From: CATOSD01 sp965226695
GTDB lineage: Bacteria; Chloroflexota; Dehalococcoidia; Lucifugimonadales; CATOSD01
DNA length: 64,000 bases
Direction: 5' to 3'
Assembly: GCA_965226695.1 (NCBI GenBank)
Contig: OZ245405.1
Location: 3,286,001-3,350,000 of the forward strand
The notes below the pieces were generated by a model that saw only the letters and a program-made list of their open reading frames with translations, was not told the origin of the DNA and made no database searches. Every line of letters starts with the position of its first letter. Position 1 is the stretch's first letter. This document shows positions 18,282 through 26,345 of the stretch, in pieces. A program made the translations under genes and the position numbers.

Positions 18282-18752
18282 CTAGGCCAGGTGCCGGCCG
18301 AGCAGGTCGATCGCGGCCTGGGCGGCCTGCCGCTTGTTGCCGTCGCGCTCGTCGGCGTCGGCGTGGATGCGCTCGGCAGTCTCGAGGCCGTCCGGCCCTA
18401 CCAGCCCTATGTAGAACGTGCCGATGGGCACGCCGGACATGCCGCCCGCCGGGCCGGTGACGCCCGTCGTGGATAGCGCGTAGTCGCAGCCGGTCAGCCG
18501 CCTGGCCCCCTGCGCCATCGCGACGGCCATCTCGGCGCTTACGCTGCCCTTGGTGTCGTAAAGCTCGTCCGATACGCCCAGGACCTTCTGCTTCAGCCCG
18601 CCGGTGTAGGCGATGACGCCGCCCGGGAAGTATCGCGAGCTGCCGGCCACCGAGCCTAGCATGTAGCCCAGCAGGCCGCAGGTGCAGGCCTCGGCCACGG
18701 TTACCGTCTTGTCGGCGGCGGTCAGCAGTTGGGCAATCTCTTCTACTCTCAT
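18282..18752 (-). CDS. CinA C-terminal/PncC-like protein with nucleophile Ser replaced
   Basis: 156 residues covering the whole CinA C-terminal (NMN deamidase, PncC) domain: GSSRYFPGGVIAYTGGLK, GSVSAEMAVAMAQGAR, STTGVTGPAGG and RQAAQAAIDLL. PncC recycles nicotinamide mononucleotide to nicotinate mononucleotide. The signature normally reading AESCTGG is AEACTCG here, so the serine regarded as nucleophile is Ala. The downstream Tyr and Lys remain. It lies 37 bases after aspartate dehydrogenase, which fits an NAD context, but activity is doubtful. Confidence 0.8.
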   Translation of the reverse strand: MRVEEIAQLLTAADKTVTVAEACTCGLLGYMLGSVAGSSRYFPGGVIAYTGGLKQKVLGVSDELYDTKGSVSAEMAVAMAQGARRLTGCDYALSTTGVTGPAGGMSGVPIGTFYIGLVGPDGLETAERIHADADERDGNKRQAAQAAIDLLGRHLA

Positions 18753-18789
18753 TGGCTTCTCCCGTTCCCGATTAGGGACAGCTTACGCT

Positions 18790-19605
18790 CTAGGTGCCCA
18801 CTTGAAGGTGCGACGTCAGCTTCCTGAGTGTCGCGAGCGCGGACAGCGCTGACAGAACACCAGTCCTGGGATTCGTTGGCGAGGGCACGTTCTCTATCTT
18901 CATGCTGAACCGTCCGAACTCGCCCTCCACCACGACCTCGTGCGTGTTGCGGGTCACGGTGGGGTCGGCGTACACGCGGGTCGTGGTCCTGTGGGGACCG
19001 ATGCCCGCGAGGCTCAGCGCGGCGGATACGTTCACGTTCGCCGGAAAGAGCCGGCAGGCGACCTCGACGGGGCCTTCGTACACCAGCGCCGGCTCGGTGA
19101 GCGCGTCCAGGTCGACGCTCGAACAGGCCACTCCCGGCGAGCCGCGCAGGCCGTCGGGGGGCTTGCGGGTCACCATCGTAACGCTGTCGATGCGCCCCGC
19201 AGACGCCGAAATCACACCGTCGAGTCCCACGATGGCCCCGGAGGGCACGACGATGGTGGAGCCGTTCCTGCGGGCCATCTCGAATAGGTCGTCCCTGCCG
19301 AGCAGGGCGCCGCAGCTCAGCACCATCAGGTCTTTGCTGGCGCCGAGGGCGGCCCTGGCTATGGCGTCCAGTGCCTCGCCAGTGGCGGCCTCCACCACCA
19401 TGTCGGATGCGGCGGCCAGCTCGTCGAGCGGAAGCACCGGAGGCGGCGCAGACAGCGTGGCGGCGAAGTCGGCCGCCTTTCGCATATCGCGGCTGTTCAG
19501 CGCCACAAGGCGCGCGCCGGGGACCGTGCCACGGTCGATCTCGACGGCCATCTTGCGGCCTATGGTGCCGCATCCCACGATGCCTATGTCGCGTGGTTTG
19601 CCCAT
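18790..19605 (-). CDS. nadX: L-aspartate dehydrogenase
   Basis: 271 residues from ATG 19605. Rossmann motif IGIVGCGTIGRKM at the start; EAATGEALD and GALLGRDDLF; and the family signature ANVNVSAALSLAGIGP with ADPTVTRNTHEV. It converts aspartate to iminoaspartate with NAD(P), supplying quinolinate synthase (nadA, at 42328 in this window) and so replacing NadB. No nadB is seen in this window. A longer start at 19641 exists; neither has a clear ribosome site. Confidence 0.87.
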   Translation of the reverse strand: MGKPRDIGIVGCGTIGRKMAVEIDRGTVPGARLVALNSRDMRKAADFAATLSAPPPVLPLDELAAASDMVVEAATGEALDAIARAALGASKDLMVLSCGALLGRDDLFEMARRNGSTIVVPSGAIVGLDGVISASAGRIDSVTMVTRKPPDGLRGSPGVACSSVDLDALTEPALVYEGPVEVACRLFPANVNVSAALSLAGIGPHRTTTRVYADPTVTRNTHEVVVEGEFGRFSMKIENVPSPTNPRTGVLSALSALATLRKLTSHLQVGT

Positions 19606-19685
19606 GGCGCAAATGGTATTGCAGCGAGGGGCGGCTGTCAAAGCGGCGGCGCGGGGGACGGCCCGCCGTGCCGGGTACGCTTGCG

Positions 19686-20044
19686 CTAGGGCGGGTACGG
19701 CCCGCGTTGGCGGAGGTACAGGCCGAGCGGGGCGCCGCCGATGACGTGCAGGTGGCCGTGCGGCTGCGTCTGAAGGCCGTCGCTGCCGAAGTTCGACAGC
19801 ACGCGGAAGCCGTTGGGGCAGGACTCCTCGCCCAGCCGGACGGCCAGCTTTCCCATCGCGGCAAGCAGATCGCCGCTGGTCCAGAGCTCCTGCTGCGACA
19901 CGTGGCGCTTAGGGACGACCAGCAGCATCAACGGAACCCAGTCGAGCTGGTTGTGGAACACCAGGATGTCGTCGTCTTGGTAGCGATTCTGGAAGGTAGC
20001 TGGCCGGACACTATGCCGCAGAACGTGCAGTATGGCGAGACCAC
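19686..20044 (-). pseudogene. HIT-family hydrolase, single-base frameshift
   Basis: The N-terminal frame from GTG 20044 reads VVSPYCTFCGIVSGQLPSRI, the typical CxFC...IVxG opening of HIT proteins. The C-terminal frame reads YQDDDILVFHNQLDW and continues to the histidine triad QPHGHLHVIGG. The two are joined only if one base is restored around 19980-19995. The repaired protein has about 119 residues, a normal length. HIT proteins hydrolyse nucleotide phosphoramidates or dinucleotides. It lies just downstream of the helicase-loader gene. Real decay or sequencing error cannot be separated here. Confidence 0.7.
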
Positions 20045-20048
20045 CTGG

Positions 20049-21404
20049 CTAGGCCCTCGGCCCTCGTATCCGGTAGTCGTTGGCGTCCATCCGCGCCAGG
20101 TGGCCTATGGAGAAGTCCCGAACGCGGGAGGCGATGTTGCCCCACTGCCCGGAGAAGTCGAGCTTTGTCGTGATGACGGTGGGAAGCCTGGCGTTGTGGC
20201 GGCGCACTATCACCTGGTACAGCTTCTCCTGGCCCCACGGGCTGGCTGTCTCGTCGCCCAGGCCGTCGAGTATCAGCAGCCTGGAGGACTTGACCTCTTC
20301 GAGTACCTGGCTGTACGAGACGGCGCTGCCAGGGTCGAACGCGCTCCTCAGGTAGTCCAGAAGTTCCGGCACGAACGCGAAGAACACCTCGTCGCCCGCT
20401 CTCATGCGCTCGGACGCTATGGCTACGGCGAGGTGAGTCTTGCCCACGCCGGTCTCTCCGAACAGCGTGAGCCAGCCGTCGGGGTCCTTCGCGTAGCTGG
20501 TTGCCGACGCCAGAGCGGACTCCAAGCTCAGCCGCTGCTCGTGGCTGCACTCGTTGCCCTTCACGTCGAAGGTATCGAAGGTCATGCGGCGCAGCATCTC
20601 GGCCTCGACCTCGCCCCAGCGGCGCCGCCACTCCTCGGCCTCTCGCCGCGTCCTCACGGTGCGGCCCACCTGCGGATCGGCCAGCCGGGCCCGCAGGTAC
20701 GGTTCGATATCCTGGGGTAGCGCGGTGGTCGTGACGACAGTTGGGAGCTGGGCGTTGAAGCGATGGTTGATTATCTGGCGCAGCTTCTCCTCCGCCCAGG
20801 GTGTCGCGCTGTGGCTGCCCAGCTCGTCGAGCACAAGCAGCGGGGCGCTCCGCACCTGCTCGAACAGGTCGTCGTAGGAGATGGCGGCCTGCGGCGAGAA
20901 CGCCGAGCGCAGGTGGTCCAGCAGGTCGGGCACGTGGACAAACAGGACCGGGTGGCCCCGCTCGATGATGCGGTTGGCTATAGCCGCGGCGAGATGGGTC
21001 TTGCCAGTGCCATTGGGCCCGCTGATGAGGAGCCATCCCTCGGCGCGCTCGGCGAACCGCTCGGCGGCCTCGCGGGCAGTTGCGAACAGCTCGCGGCTTT
21101 CCGGATCGGCCGCCCGCCCGCGGGGGTCGAGCGTGTCGAAAGTGGACCGGGTGAGGTTCGCGAGGTTGCTGTAGCGCACCAGCCGGCCGTGGCGCTCGCG
21201 ATCGATTAGGGGCTGCTGGCACTCGCACACTGTGCGCCGGCCGAAGTCTGGGTCGCCCGGCGGCACGTCTGGAGTGTTCCAACCCCTGTCCTGGCAGAGG
21301 GCGCACTCCGGCTCCGGCCGTTCGAAGCCGTTGGCGCGGGCGTTGCCATTCCGAGCCCTGCTAGTAGCGGCTAGTCTTTGCAGCGCGTTTGCCAGACTCT
21401 CCAT
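20049..21404 (-). CDS. DnaC/DnaI/IstB-type helicase loader with two AAA+ domains
   Basis: 451 residues, about twice the normal loader length. The N-terminus has a zinc-like CALCQDRGW...VCECQQ pattern as in DnaI-type loaders. AAA+ domain 1 has GPNGTGKTHLA and LLVLDELGSH; domain 2 has GETGVGKTHLA and LLILDGLGDE, in which the acidic residue after the Walker B Asp is Gly. Each domain carries a parallel DLLDHLRSAFSP or ELLDYLRSAFDP segment, showing internal duplication. Loaders of this type place DnaB on DNA. It overlaps the DnaD-like gene by 44 bases in a dnaB operon. Confidence 0.85.
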   Translation of the reverse strand: MESLANALQRLAATSRARNGNARANGFERPEPECALCQDRGWNTPDVPPGDPDFGRRTVCECQQPLIDRERHGRLVRYSNLANLTRSTFDTLDPRGRAADPESRELFATAREAAERFAERAEGWLLISGPNGTGKTHLAAAIANRIIERGHPVLFVHVPDLLDHLRSAFSPQAAISYDDLFEQVRSAPLLVLDELGSHSATPWAEEKLRQIINHRFNAQLPTVVTTTALPQDIEPYLRARLADPQVGRTVRTRREAEEWRRRWGEVEAEMLRRMTFDTFDVKGNECSHEQRLSLESALASATSYAKDPDGWLTLFGETGVGKTHLAVAIASERMRAGDEVFFAFVPELLDYLRSAFDPGSAVSYSQVLEEVKSSRLLILDGLGDETASPWGQEKLYQVIVRRHNARLPTVITTKLDFSGQWGNIASRVRDFSIGHLARMDANDYRIRGPRA

Positions 21405-22065
21405 CGTCCCTGCCCTCGTGCTTCCATCGCTCCAGGATGCGGGCGATGTAGCGCCAACTGCGCCTGTTGAGGCTGACCGCTTCCCGGACCGCGTCCTCTA
21501 TCCACTCCTCCGGGTAGTCGGCCTCCGCTCTCTCCAGCTCTTCGGCTATCATGGGCGTAATCATGCCCACGTTGTCTTCGTAGATTGCGAATATGTTGGG
21601 CCGCTCGACGGCGGCCTCCCACGGCGCGGGGTCGCGGGAGCGGGAAGTCTCCGCGCCGTGCCCGGCCTGCCTCGCGAGCGCCGCCCTGTCCTGCTCGCTG
21701 TTGAGCGCGAACAGCCTCCGCCCCGCGCCGTCCGCGGCCGTCGCCAGCACGCCGCGCCGGACTGCTCGCCCCAGCGCCCGGCGGACCGCGTCCGGGTCGG
21801 GCGCGCCGTCGGGCGACAGCGCCGCCGCGAGCGTGCGATCGGCGAGCACCTCGCTCAGCGTGACAAACCTCGGGCTCCCCCTCTTCCGCTGGAGCAGCCA
21901 GATCACCCGCAGCACGCACTTCAACTCCGCAAGATCGTCGATCTGCGTGAGGAGCTCGTCAAGAACGGGGATGGGTACGGGGACGTAGCGCACCCCGCGC
22001 GGGAATCCCCCGAACGTGCCGGCCCGCGTCTCGGCGGGCGCCGGCGCGTGGCGTTCGGCGGTCAT
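21361..22065 (-). CDS. DnaD-domain replication initiation protein
   Basis: 234 residues. The C-terminal NIFAIYEDNVGMITPMIAEE, then YPEEWIEDAVREAV and NRRSWRYIARILERW, is the DnaD/DnaB2 domain signature. The N-terminal half is a predicted winged-helix region (LKCVLRVIWLLQRKRG). DnaD-type proteins help load helicase during initiation or restart. Its ATG shares a base with the dnaB stop (TGATG), and its 3' end overlaps the loader gene, so all three are coupled. Confidence 0.85.
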   Translation of the reverse strand: MTAERHAPAPAETRAGTFGGFPRGVRYVPVPIPVLDELLTQIDDLAELKCVLRVIWLLQRKRGSPRFVTLSEVLADRTLAAALSPDGAPDPDAVRRALGRAVRRGVLATAADGAGRRLFALNSEQDRAALARQAGHGAETSRSRDPAPWEAAVERPNIFAIYEDNVGMITPMIAEELERAEADYPEEWIEDAVREAVSLNRRSWRYIARILERWKHEGRDDGESGKRAAKTSRY

Positions 22066-23450
22066 CAGGCGTACTCGACCGCCTGCTGCGCCCTCTGGGA
22101 GCCCTCGAAGCGCACCACGTCGTTGTAGAACTCCAGCGGCACCGTTCCGAGCGGGCCGTTGCGGTGCTTGGACACGATGATCTCGGCCGTCCGTTCAGGG
22201 TAGCGGTCGGTGGGATTGCGTTTCTCCCAGTCATCCCGGCTGGTGTAGACGGACTCGCGGTGTATGAACGCCACCACGTCGGCGTCCTGCTCTATGCTGC
22301 CGCTCTCGCGAAGGTCCGACAGCAGGGGGCGATGGCCCTGCCGCTGCTCGATGGCGCGGCTGAGCTGCGAGCACGCCAGCACGGGGATGTCGAGGTCGCG
22401 GGCCAGTGCCTTGAGCGACCGCGAAATCTCGCCCATCTCCTGCACGCGGTTCTCCATCCGGCCGCTCCTGCCGCCGCCGCTTATGAGCTGCAGGTAGTCC
22501 ACGACGAGCAGGTTCAGGCCGTGCTCGGCCTGCAGCCGAAGCGCCTTGCCGCGCATTTCGACGATGGTCTGGATGGGCGTGTCGTCGATGTACACGGGCA
22601 GGTCCGACAGCGAACCGATCGCGTCGAGCAGAAGGCTCTCTTCCCGCTCGTTTACGAGGCCCATCCTCAGCTTGTGGCTTTCGACTCCGGCCTCAGAGGA
22701 CATCAGCCGCATTGCTATCTGGTCGCTGCCCATTTCGAGGCTGAATATGCCCACCGTGGACCCCTCGCCCGCGGCGTTGCGGGCGATGTTGAAGGCGAGG
22801 GCGCTCTTGCCCAGGCTCGGGCGCGCCGCCAGTATGATGAGGTCCGAACGCTGCAGGCCGCCGCCGAGCAGGCGGTCTATGTCCAGGAAGCCGGTGGTCA
22901 CCGGCGCCAGGCTCTGGCCCTCCGGCCCCTGCATTGCGGCGCTTTCCTGAAGGTAGTTGTCGAGCACGTCCCGGATGTGGGCGAAGTCCCGGCTGGTGCG
23001 TCCCGAGCGTATGCGGAACAGCAGCTCTTCGGCCCGGCCGAGCGCGACGTCGGCGTCCGCCGCGCCATCGTAGCCTATGGTAGCGATCTCCCCGCTCACG
23101 CGGATGAGCTGGCGCATGATGGAGGTGCGCTGGACTATGCGGCCGTAGTACTCGGCGTGTACCGACGTGGGGACGGTCAGTACGAGATGGCCCAGGTACG
23201 CCGGACCGCCCACGCCCTCCAGCCGGTCGTGGAGCGAGAGCTCGTGGGCCATGGTGACCTGGTTGATGGCCTCGCCCCTGTCGAAGAGCGCGAGGCTCGC
23301 GTCGAAGCACCAGCGGTTCTTTTCGCCGTAGAAGTCGCCGGCCCTGAGAAAGGACGACACGTTGTTGAGAGCGCCGTTGTCTATCAGGATCGAGCCGATG
23401 ACGGACTCTTCGGCGTTCAGGTCGTGCGGTGGAAGTCGTTCTGCGTACAA
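22065..23450 (-). CDS. dnaB: Replicative DNA helicase DnaB
   Basis: 461 residues from TTG 23450 (LYAERLPPHDLNAEESVIGS). The N-terminal domain is followed by the RecA-like ATPase: AARPSLGKSALAFN (Walker A), GIFSLEMGSDQ, LLVVDYLQLI (Walker B) and QLSRAIEQR. It unwinds DNA at the fork as a hexamer. The frame stays open to 23657, but the extension is arginine/proline-rich and runs into rplI, so the TTG is preferred; GGGTAGG lies upstream. Order rplI-dnaB is common in bacteria. Confidence 0.93.
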   Translation of the reverse strand: MYAERLPPHDLNAEESVIGSILIDNGALNNVSSFLRAGDFYGEKNRWCFDASLALFDRGEAINQVTMAHELSLHDRLEGVGGPAYLGHLVLTVPTSVHAEYYGRIVQRTSIMRQLIRVSGEIATIGYDGAADADVALGRAEELLFRIRSGRTSRDFAHIRDVLDNYLQESAAMQGPEGQSLAPVTTGFLDIDRLLGGGLQRSDLIILAARPSLGKSALAFNIARNAAGEGSTVGIFSLEMGSDQIAMRLMSSEAGVESHKLRMGLVNEREESLLLDAIGSLSDLPVYIDDTPIQTIVEMRGKALRLQAEHGLNLLVVDYLQLISGGGRSGRMENRVQEMGEISRSLKALARDLDIPVLACSQLSRAIEQRQGHRPLLSDLRESGSIEQDADVVAFIHRESVYTSRDDWEKRNPTDRYPERTAEIIVSKHRNGPLGTVPLEFYNDVVRFEGSQRAQQAVEYA

Positions 23451-23562
23451 GTTTCGCCTACCCCGAGGGTCGCGGCATGGCCGGGGCAGATGGGACCCGC
23501 CGGCCGTCGGCGCCCCGGCGCCGCACGCGCGAACGGCCTGGGTTTGCGGGCGCGGGAAGCGG

Positions 23563-24123
23563 CTAGGCCGTGCTCGCCGCGGCCTCTTCGGCGGCAGGCT
23601 GTGAGTCGTCTGACTTGGACTCCTCGCCGTCCTCTCCCGCCTCCTCGTCCGCGGCATCCACGGCGTCCGGGTCCGTGCCCATCGCGTACACGAGCACCTC
23701 GACCTGTGCGTCGACGTCCTGGTGCAGCCGCAGCCTGACGCCGAACAGGCCCAACTCGCGAATCGGCTCTTCCAAGACCACGGTCCTGCGGTCGATCTCG
23801 GCGCCCACCATGTTGGACAGCTCGTCCGCGATGATGGCGTTGGTCACCGAGCCGTACAGGCGCCCGCTCGCGCCGGCGCGCATCTCGACCTTGACGCGAA
23901 CCTTGTTGAGCGCCTCAGCCAGCTCCCTCATGTCGTTAAGCTGCTTGAGCCGCACACTATCGGCCTCGCGTGCCAAGCGCTTAATGCGCTGCAGAGCGTT
24001 GTGAGTGGCGGGCACGGCAAGGCTCTTGGGAATGAGGTAGTTGCGGGCGAAGCCGTTTTTCACTTCTTTCACGTCGCCGCCCTGGGCCACGCCCGCCACG
24101 TCCTCCAAAAAGACAACTCTCAT
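23563..24123 (-). CDS. rplI: Ribosomal protein bL9
   Basis: 186 residues from ATG 24123 (MRVVFLEDVAGVAQGGDVKE). GGDVKEVKNGFARNYLIPK is the bL9 signature. The C-terminal domain is followed by an acidic tail (EEAGEDGEESKSDD) that extends it beyond the usual roughly 150 residues. It binds 23S rRNA in the large subunit. First gene of the replication run; a promoter matches 70-100 bases upstream. An in-frame extension to 24174 lacks family similarity. Confidence 0.95.
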   Translation of the reverse strand: MRVVFLEDVAGVAQGGDVKEVKNGFARNYLIPKSLAVPATHNALQRIKRLAREADSVRLKQLNDMRELAEALNKVRVKVEMRAGASGRLYGSVTNAIIADELSNMVGAEIDRRTVVLEEPIRELGLFGVRLRLHQDVDAQVEVLVYAMGTDPDAVDAADEEAGEDGEESKSDDSQPAAEEAAASTA

Positions 24124-24194
24124 TTCACGAAAACCCCACGTGATGTCTGTGCGACCGGAACGGCGCTCGCGCAAAGTGCCGAACGTCCATTCTA

Positions 24195-24223
24195 ATTGTA
24201 GCCAAAAAGTTACTATATCACAA
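24195..24223 (-). promoter_or_regulatory. Promoter for rplI-dnaB operon
   Basis: On the minus strand, TTGTGA (24218-24223) and TACAAT (24195-24200) are separated by 17 bases, 72 bases before the rplI ATG. The region is AT-rich against a GC-rich background. Confidence 0.65.
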
Positions 24224-24345
24224 ATCGGGCCCGATTGGGCATCGCAGACGCGCCTACTCGGCGGCTAACTTGCCACTTGCGCGCCGACAACCCTACGCTC
24301 TACAATCTGACTGACAAGCCCGATTCGGTTAGCTCAGTTTGCGAG

Positions 24346-25809
24346 GTGAGTCTCACGGCGCTCTGCCAGCGGAACTCCCAGCCTAGGCCAGAGTCAGCGG
24401 ACGTCGCGGAGGGCGATTACGCCCACGAGGCGTGCGGTGTCGTCGGCGTGTACTCGGGCAGCGATGATGTGGCGCGCGTCGTTTTCTTCGGCCTCTACGC
24501 GCTGCAGCACAGGGGCCAGGAGAGCGTGGGCATCGCTTCCGGCGATGGAAAGCGCATCCGCGTTCGCACCGCCATGGGCCTCGTGGGACAGGCCTTCCAT
24601 GAGGACGAGGTCGCGAACCTGCCCGGAAACGTGGCAATCGGACACACGCGCTACTCTACCACGGGCTCCAGCCAGATCTGCAATGCCCAGCCATCCGTTT
24701 CCAAGGGGCCTGGCGTGGAGCTCGCCCTCGCGCACAACGGCAACGTCATCAACGCGCTGGAGTTGAGAGACGAGCTAGTGGAGGCCGGCTGTAGCTTTAC
24801 CTCGACCAGCGACTCGGAGGTCATCGGCCAGCTGCTGGCGGTGGCGCCGGAGGTGTCGTGGGACAAGCGCGTCGCCTACGCGATGCGCCGGCTCCGGGGC
24901 GCCTACTCCCTCGCCGTGATGACCAAGGACTGTCTGCTGGGCATTCGCGACCCCATGGGAGTGCGCCCGCTGTGCATAGGGCGGCTGGAGGACGGCTGGG
25001 TCATCGCGTCGGAAACGTGCGCGCTGGATCACGTCGGCGCGGAGTTCGTGCGCGAGATAGAGCCGGGCGAGGCGGTGATGATAGACGAGTCCGGGCTGCG
25101 CACCATCTATCGCCGCACACCCCAGGCCGTCTCCGCCATGTGCGTGTTCGAGCACATCTACTTCGCCCGCCCTGACAGCTACCTGAACGGCGCGCTGGTC
25201 TACAGCAGCCGCCAGGCCATGGGCGCGGAGCTCGCGAAAGAGCACCCCGTGGACGCCGACATGGTGATCGGCGTGCCCGATTCGGCCACCGCCGCCGCTG
25301 TCGGCTACGCGCGCGAGTCCGGCATACCCTACGGCGAGGGGCTGGTGAAGAACCGCTACGCCGGACGCACCTTCATACTGCCGGACCAGCGCCAGCGCGA
25401 CCTCGGCGTGCGCAGAAAGCTGAACCCGCTGCCCGACCTGATAGAGGGCAAGCGCCTGGTCGTGGTGGACGACAGCATCGTTCGGGGCACCACCACGCCG
25501 CACGTGGTGAACCTGCTGCACAGGGGTGGTGCGAGCGAGGTGCATCTGCGAATCTGCGCGCCGCCCATCATGTGGCCCTGCCACTACGGCGTGGACATGG
25601 CCACCCGCCGGGAGCTCATCGCCTCGAACATGGACGTGCCGGAGATTCGCGATTTCGTCGGCGCCGACTCCCTGGGCTTTCTGAGCCACGAGGGGCTGCT
25701 GCGCGCGATCGGCATGGCGCGAAACAAGTTTTGCATGGCGTGTTTCACGGGCGAGTATCCAATTCCCGTGCAGCTCGAGATGGACAAGCTCGCCCTCGAG
25801 GTGGGGTGA
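24346..25809 (+). CDS. purF: Amidophosphoribosyltransferase
   Basis: About 487 residues from GTG 24346 (GCGAGG just upstream); an upstream TTG at 24235 is also in frame. The glutaminase nucleophile Cys follows a short propeptide (HEACGVVGVY), as in the B. subtilis-type enzyme. HTRYSTTGSS and HNGNVINA belong to the glutaminase domain; LVVVDDSIVRGTT is the PRPP-binding loop. C-terminal FCMACFTGEYP supports an Fe-S type. It commits PRPP to purine synthesis. Divergent from rplI. Confidence 0.94.
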   Translation: MSLTALCQRNSQPRPESADVAEGDYAHEACGVVGVYSGSDDVARVVFFGLYALQHRGQESVGIASGDGKRIRVRTAMGLVGQAFHEDEVANLPGNVAIGHTRYSTTGSSQICNAQPSVSKGPGVELALAHNGNVINALELRDELVEAGCSFTSTSDSEVIGQLLAVAPEVSWDKRVAYAMRRLRGAYSLAVMTKDCLLGIRDPMGVRPLCIGRLEDGWVIASETCALDHVGAEFVREIEPGEAVMIDESGLRTIYRRTPQAVSAMCVFEHIYFARPDSYLNGALVYSSRQAMGAELAKEHPVDADMVIGVPDSATAAAVGYARESGIPYGEGLVKNRYAGRTFILPDQRQRDLGVRRKLNPLPDLIEGKRLVVVDDSIVRGTTTPHVVNLLHRGGASEVHLRICAPPIMWPCHYGVDMATRRELIASNMDVPEIRDFVGADSLGFLSHEGLLRAIGMARNKFCMACFTGEYPIPVQLEMDKLALEVG

Positions 25810-25904
25810 CGCGGGGACGGCAACGAACCGTCATACTGGGAAAATCGTCACCCCCAGGATACGGAGCGGAAATCTGCGAAGTGTTTCGACACGACAGCGT
25901 AACA

Positions 25905-26021
25905 TCAGTTGCGTTCGCGCTTCCCCGAGCGGGGTTCCCTCAAAGGCGCGAGGTAGTGCCACACGAGGTACAAGGTTGAGGCACCAATCACAAATACTGC
26001 CAGCGCGGCGAGGTAAATCAT
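25905..26021 (-). CDS. Tiny single-helix membrane protein (38 aa)
   Basis: The ATG at 26021 overlaps the previous stop as ATGA and is preceded by AGGAGG 9-10 bases upstream. The product starts MIYLAALAVFVIGASTLYLV, one transmembrane helix, and ends in a basic tail (REPRSGKRERN). Overlap and ribosome site suggest translational coupling to the upstream small membrane frame. No family recognised. Confidence 0.5.
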   Translation of the reverse strand: MIYLAALAVFVIGASTLYLVWHYLAPLREPRSGKRERN

Positions 26022-26260
26022 TCCTCATCGCCTCCTCGCTCTTGCCGTTCTCTGCCCCGGATGTAGTGATTGTAGGTCTGAGCGGCGATTATGAACAATC
26101 CCGCGCTGATAACAAACGTCATTGCGAATAGAAGAGTATCGAGGACTGCGCGCGCCGCGGGGTCAATGAACAGGGCCAAGTAGATTAGCGCTGCTGTGCC
26201 GGTCCCAAAGGCAATTCAGCCCAAGAAGGTTGAGAGTCGACCTCTCAGTAGCCGCATCAT
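26018..26260 (-). pseudogene. Small two-helix membrane protein frame interrupted by an in-frame TGA
   Basis: From ATG 26260 the frame reads MMRLLRGRLSTFLG, then TGA (26216-26218), then IAFGTGTAALIYLALFIDPA, a second helix (LLFAMTFVISAGLFIIAAQ) and a charged tail ending at 26018. The TGA would be TGG (Trp) with one base change, giving a smooth 80-residue membrane protein. Nonsense mutation, error, or a later unrecognised start are all possible. It is coupled by ATGA to the 38-residue frame. Confidence 0.45.
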
Positions 26261-26345
26261 GCGAAAAGCATATCACATAGTGATGAGTGAAGCGGGGCTG
26301 CCTGAGGATTTGCTGAGGACTCCGCCGGATTAAATCAGAACCACC

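Noticed and set aside
23451..23657. N-terminal extension of DnaB
   Set aside because: Overlaps rplI and is low-complexity; DnaB homology starts after TTG 23450.
22164..23738. Long open frame antisense to dnaB
   Set aside because: dnaB signatures on the other strand are unambiguous; the antisense product has no motif.
26216..26218. UGA decoded as tryptophan or selenocysteine
   Set aside because: Other genes here use TGA as a normal stop (for example dnaB and hicB); no SECIS-like structure was evident.
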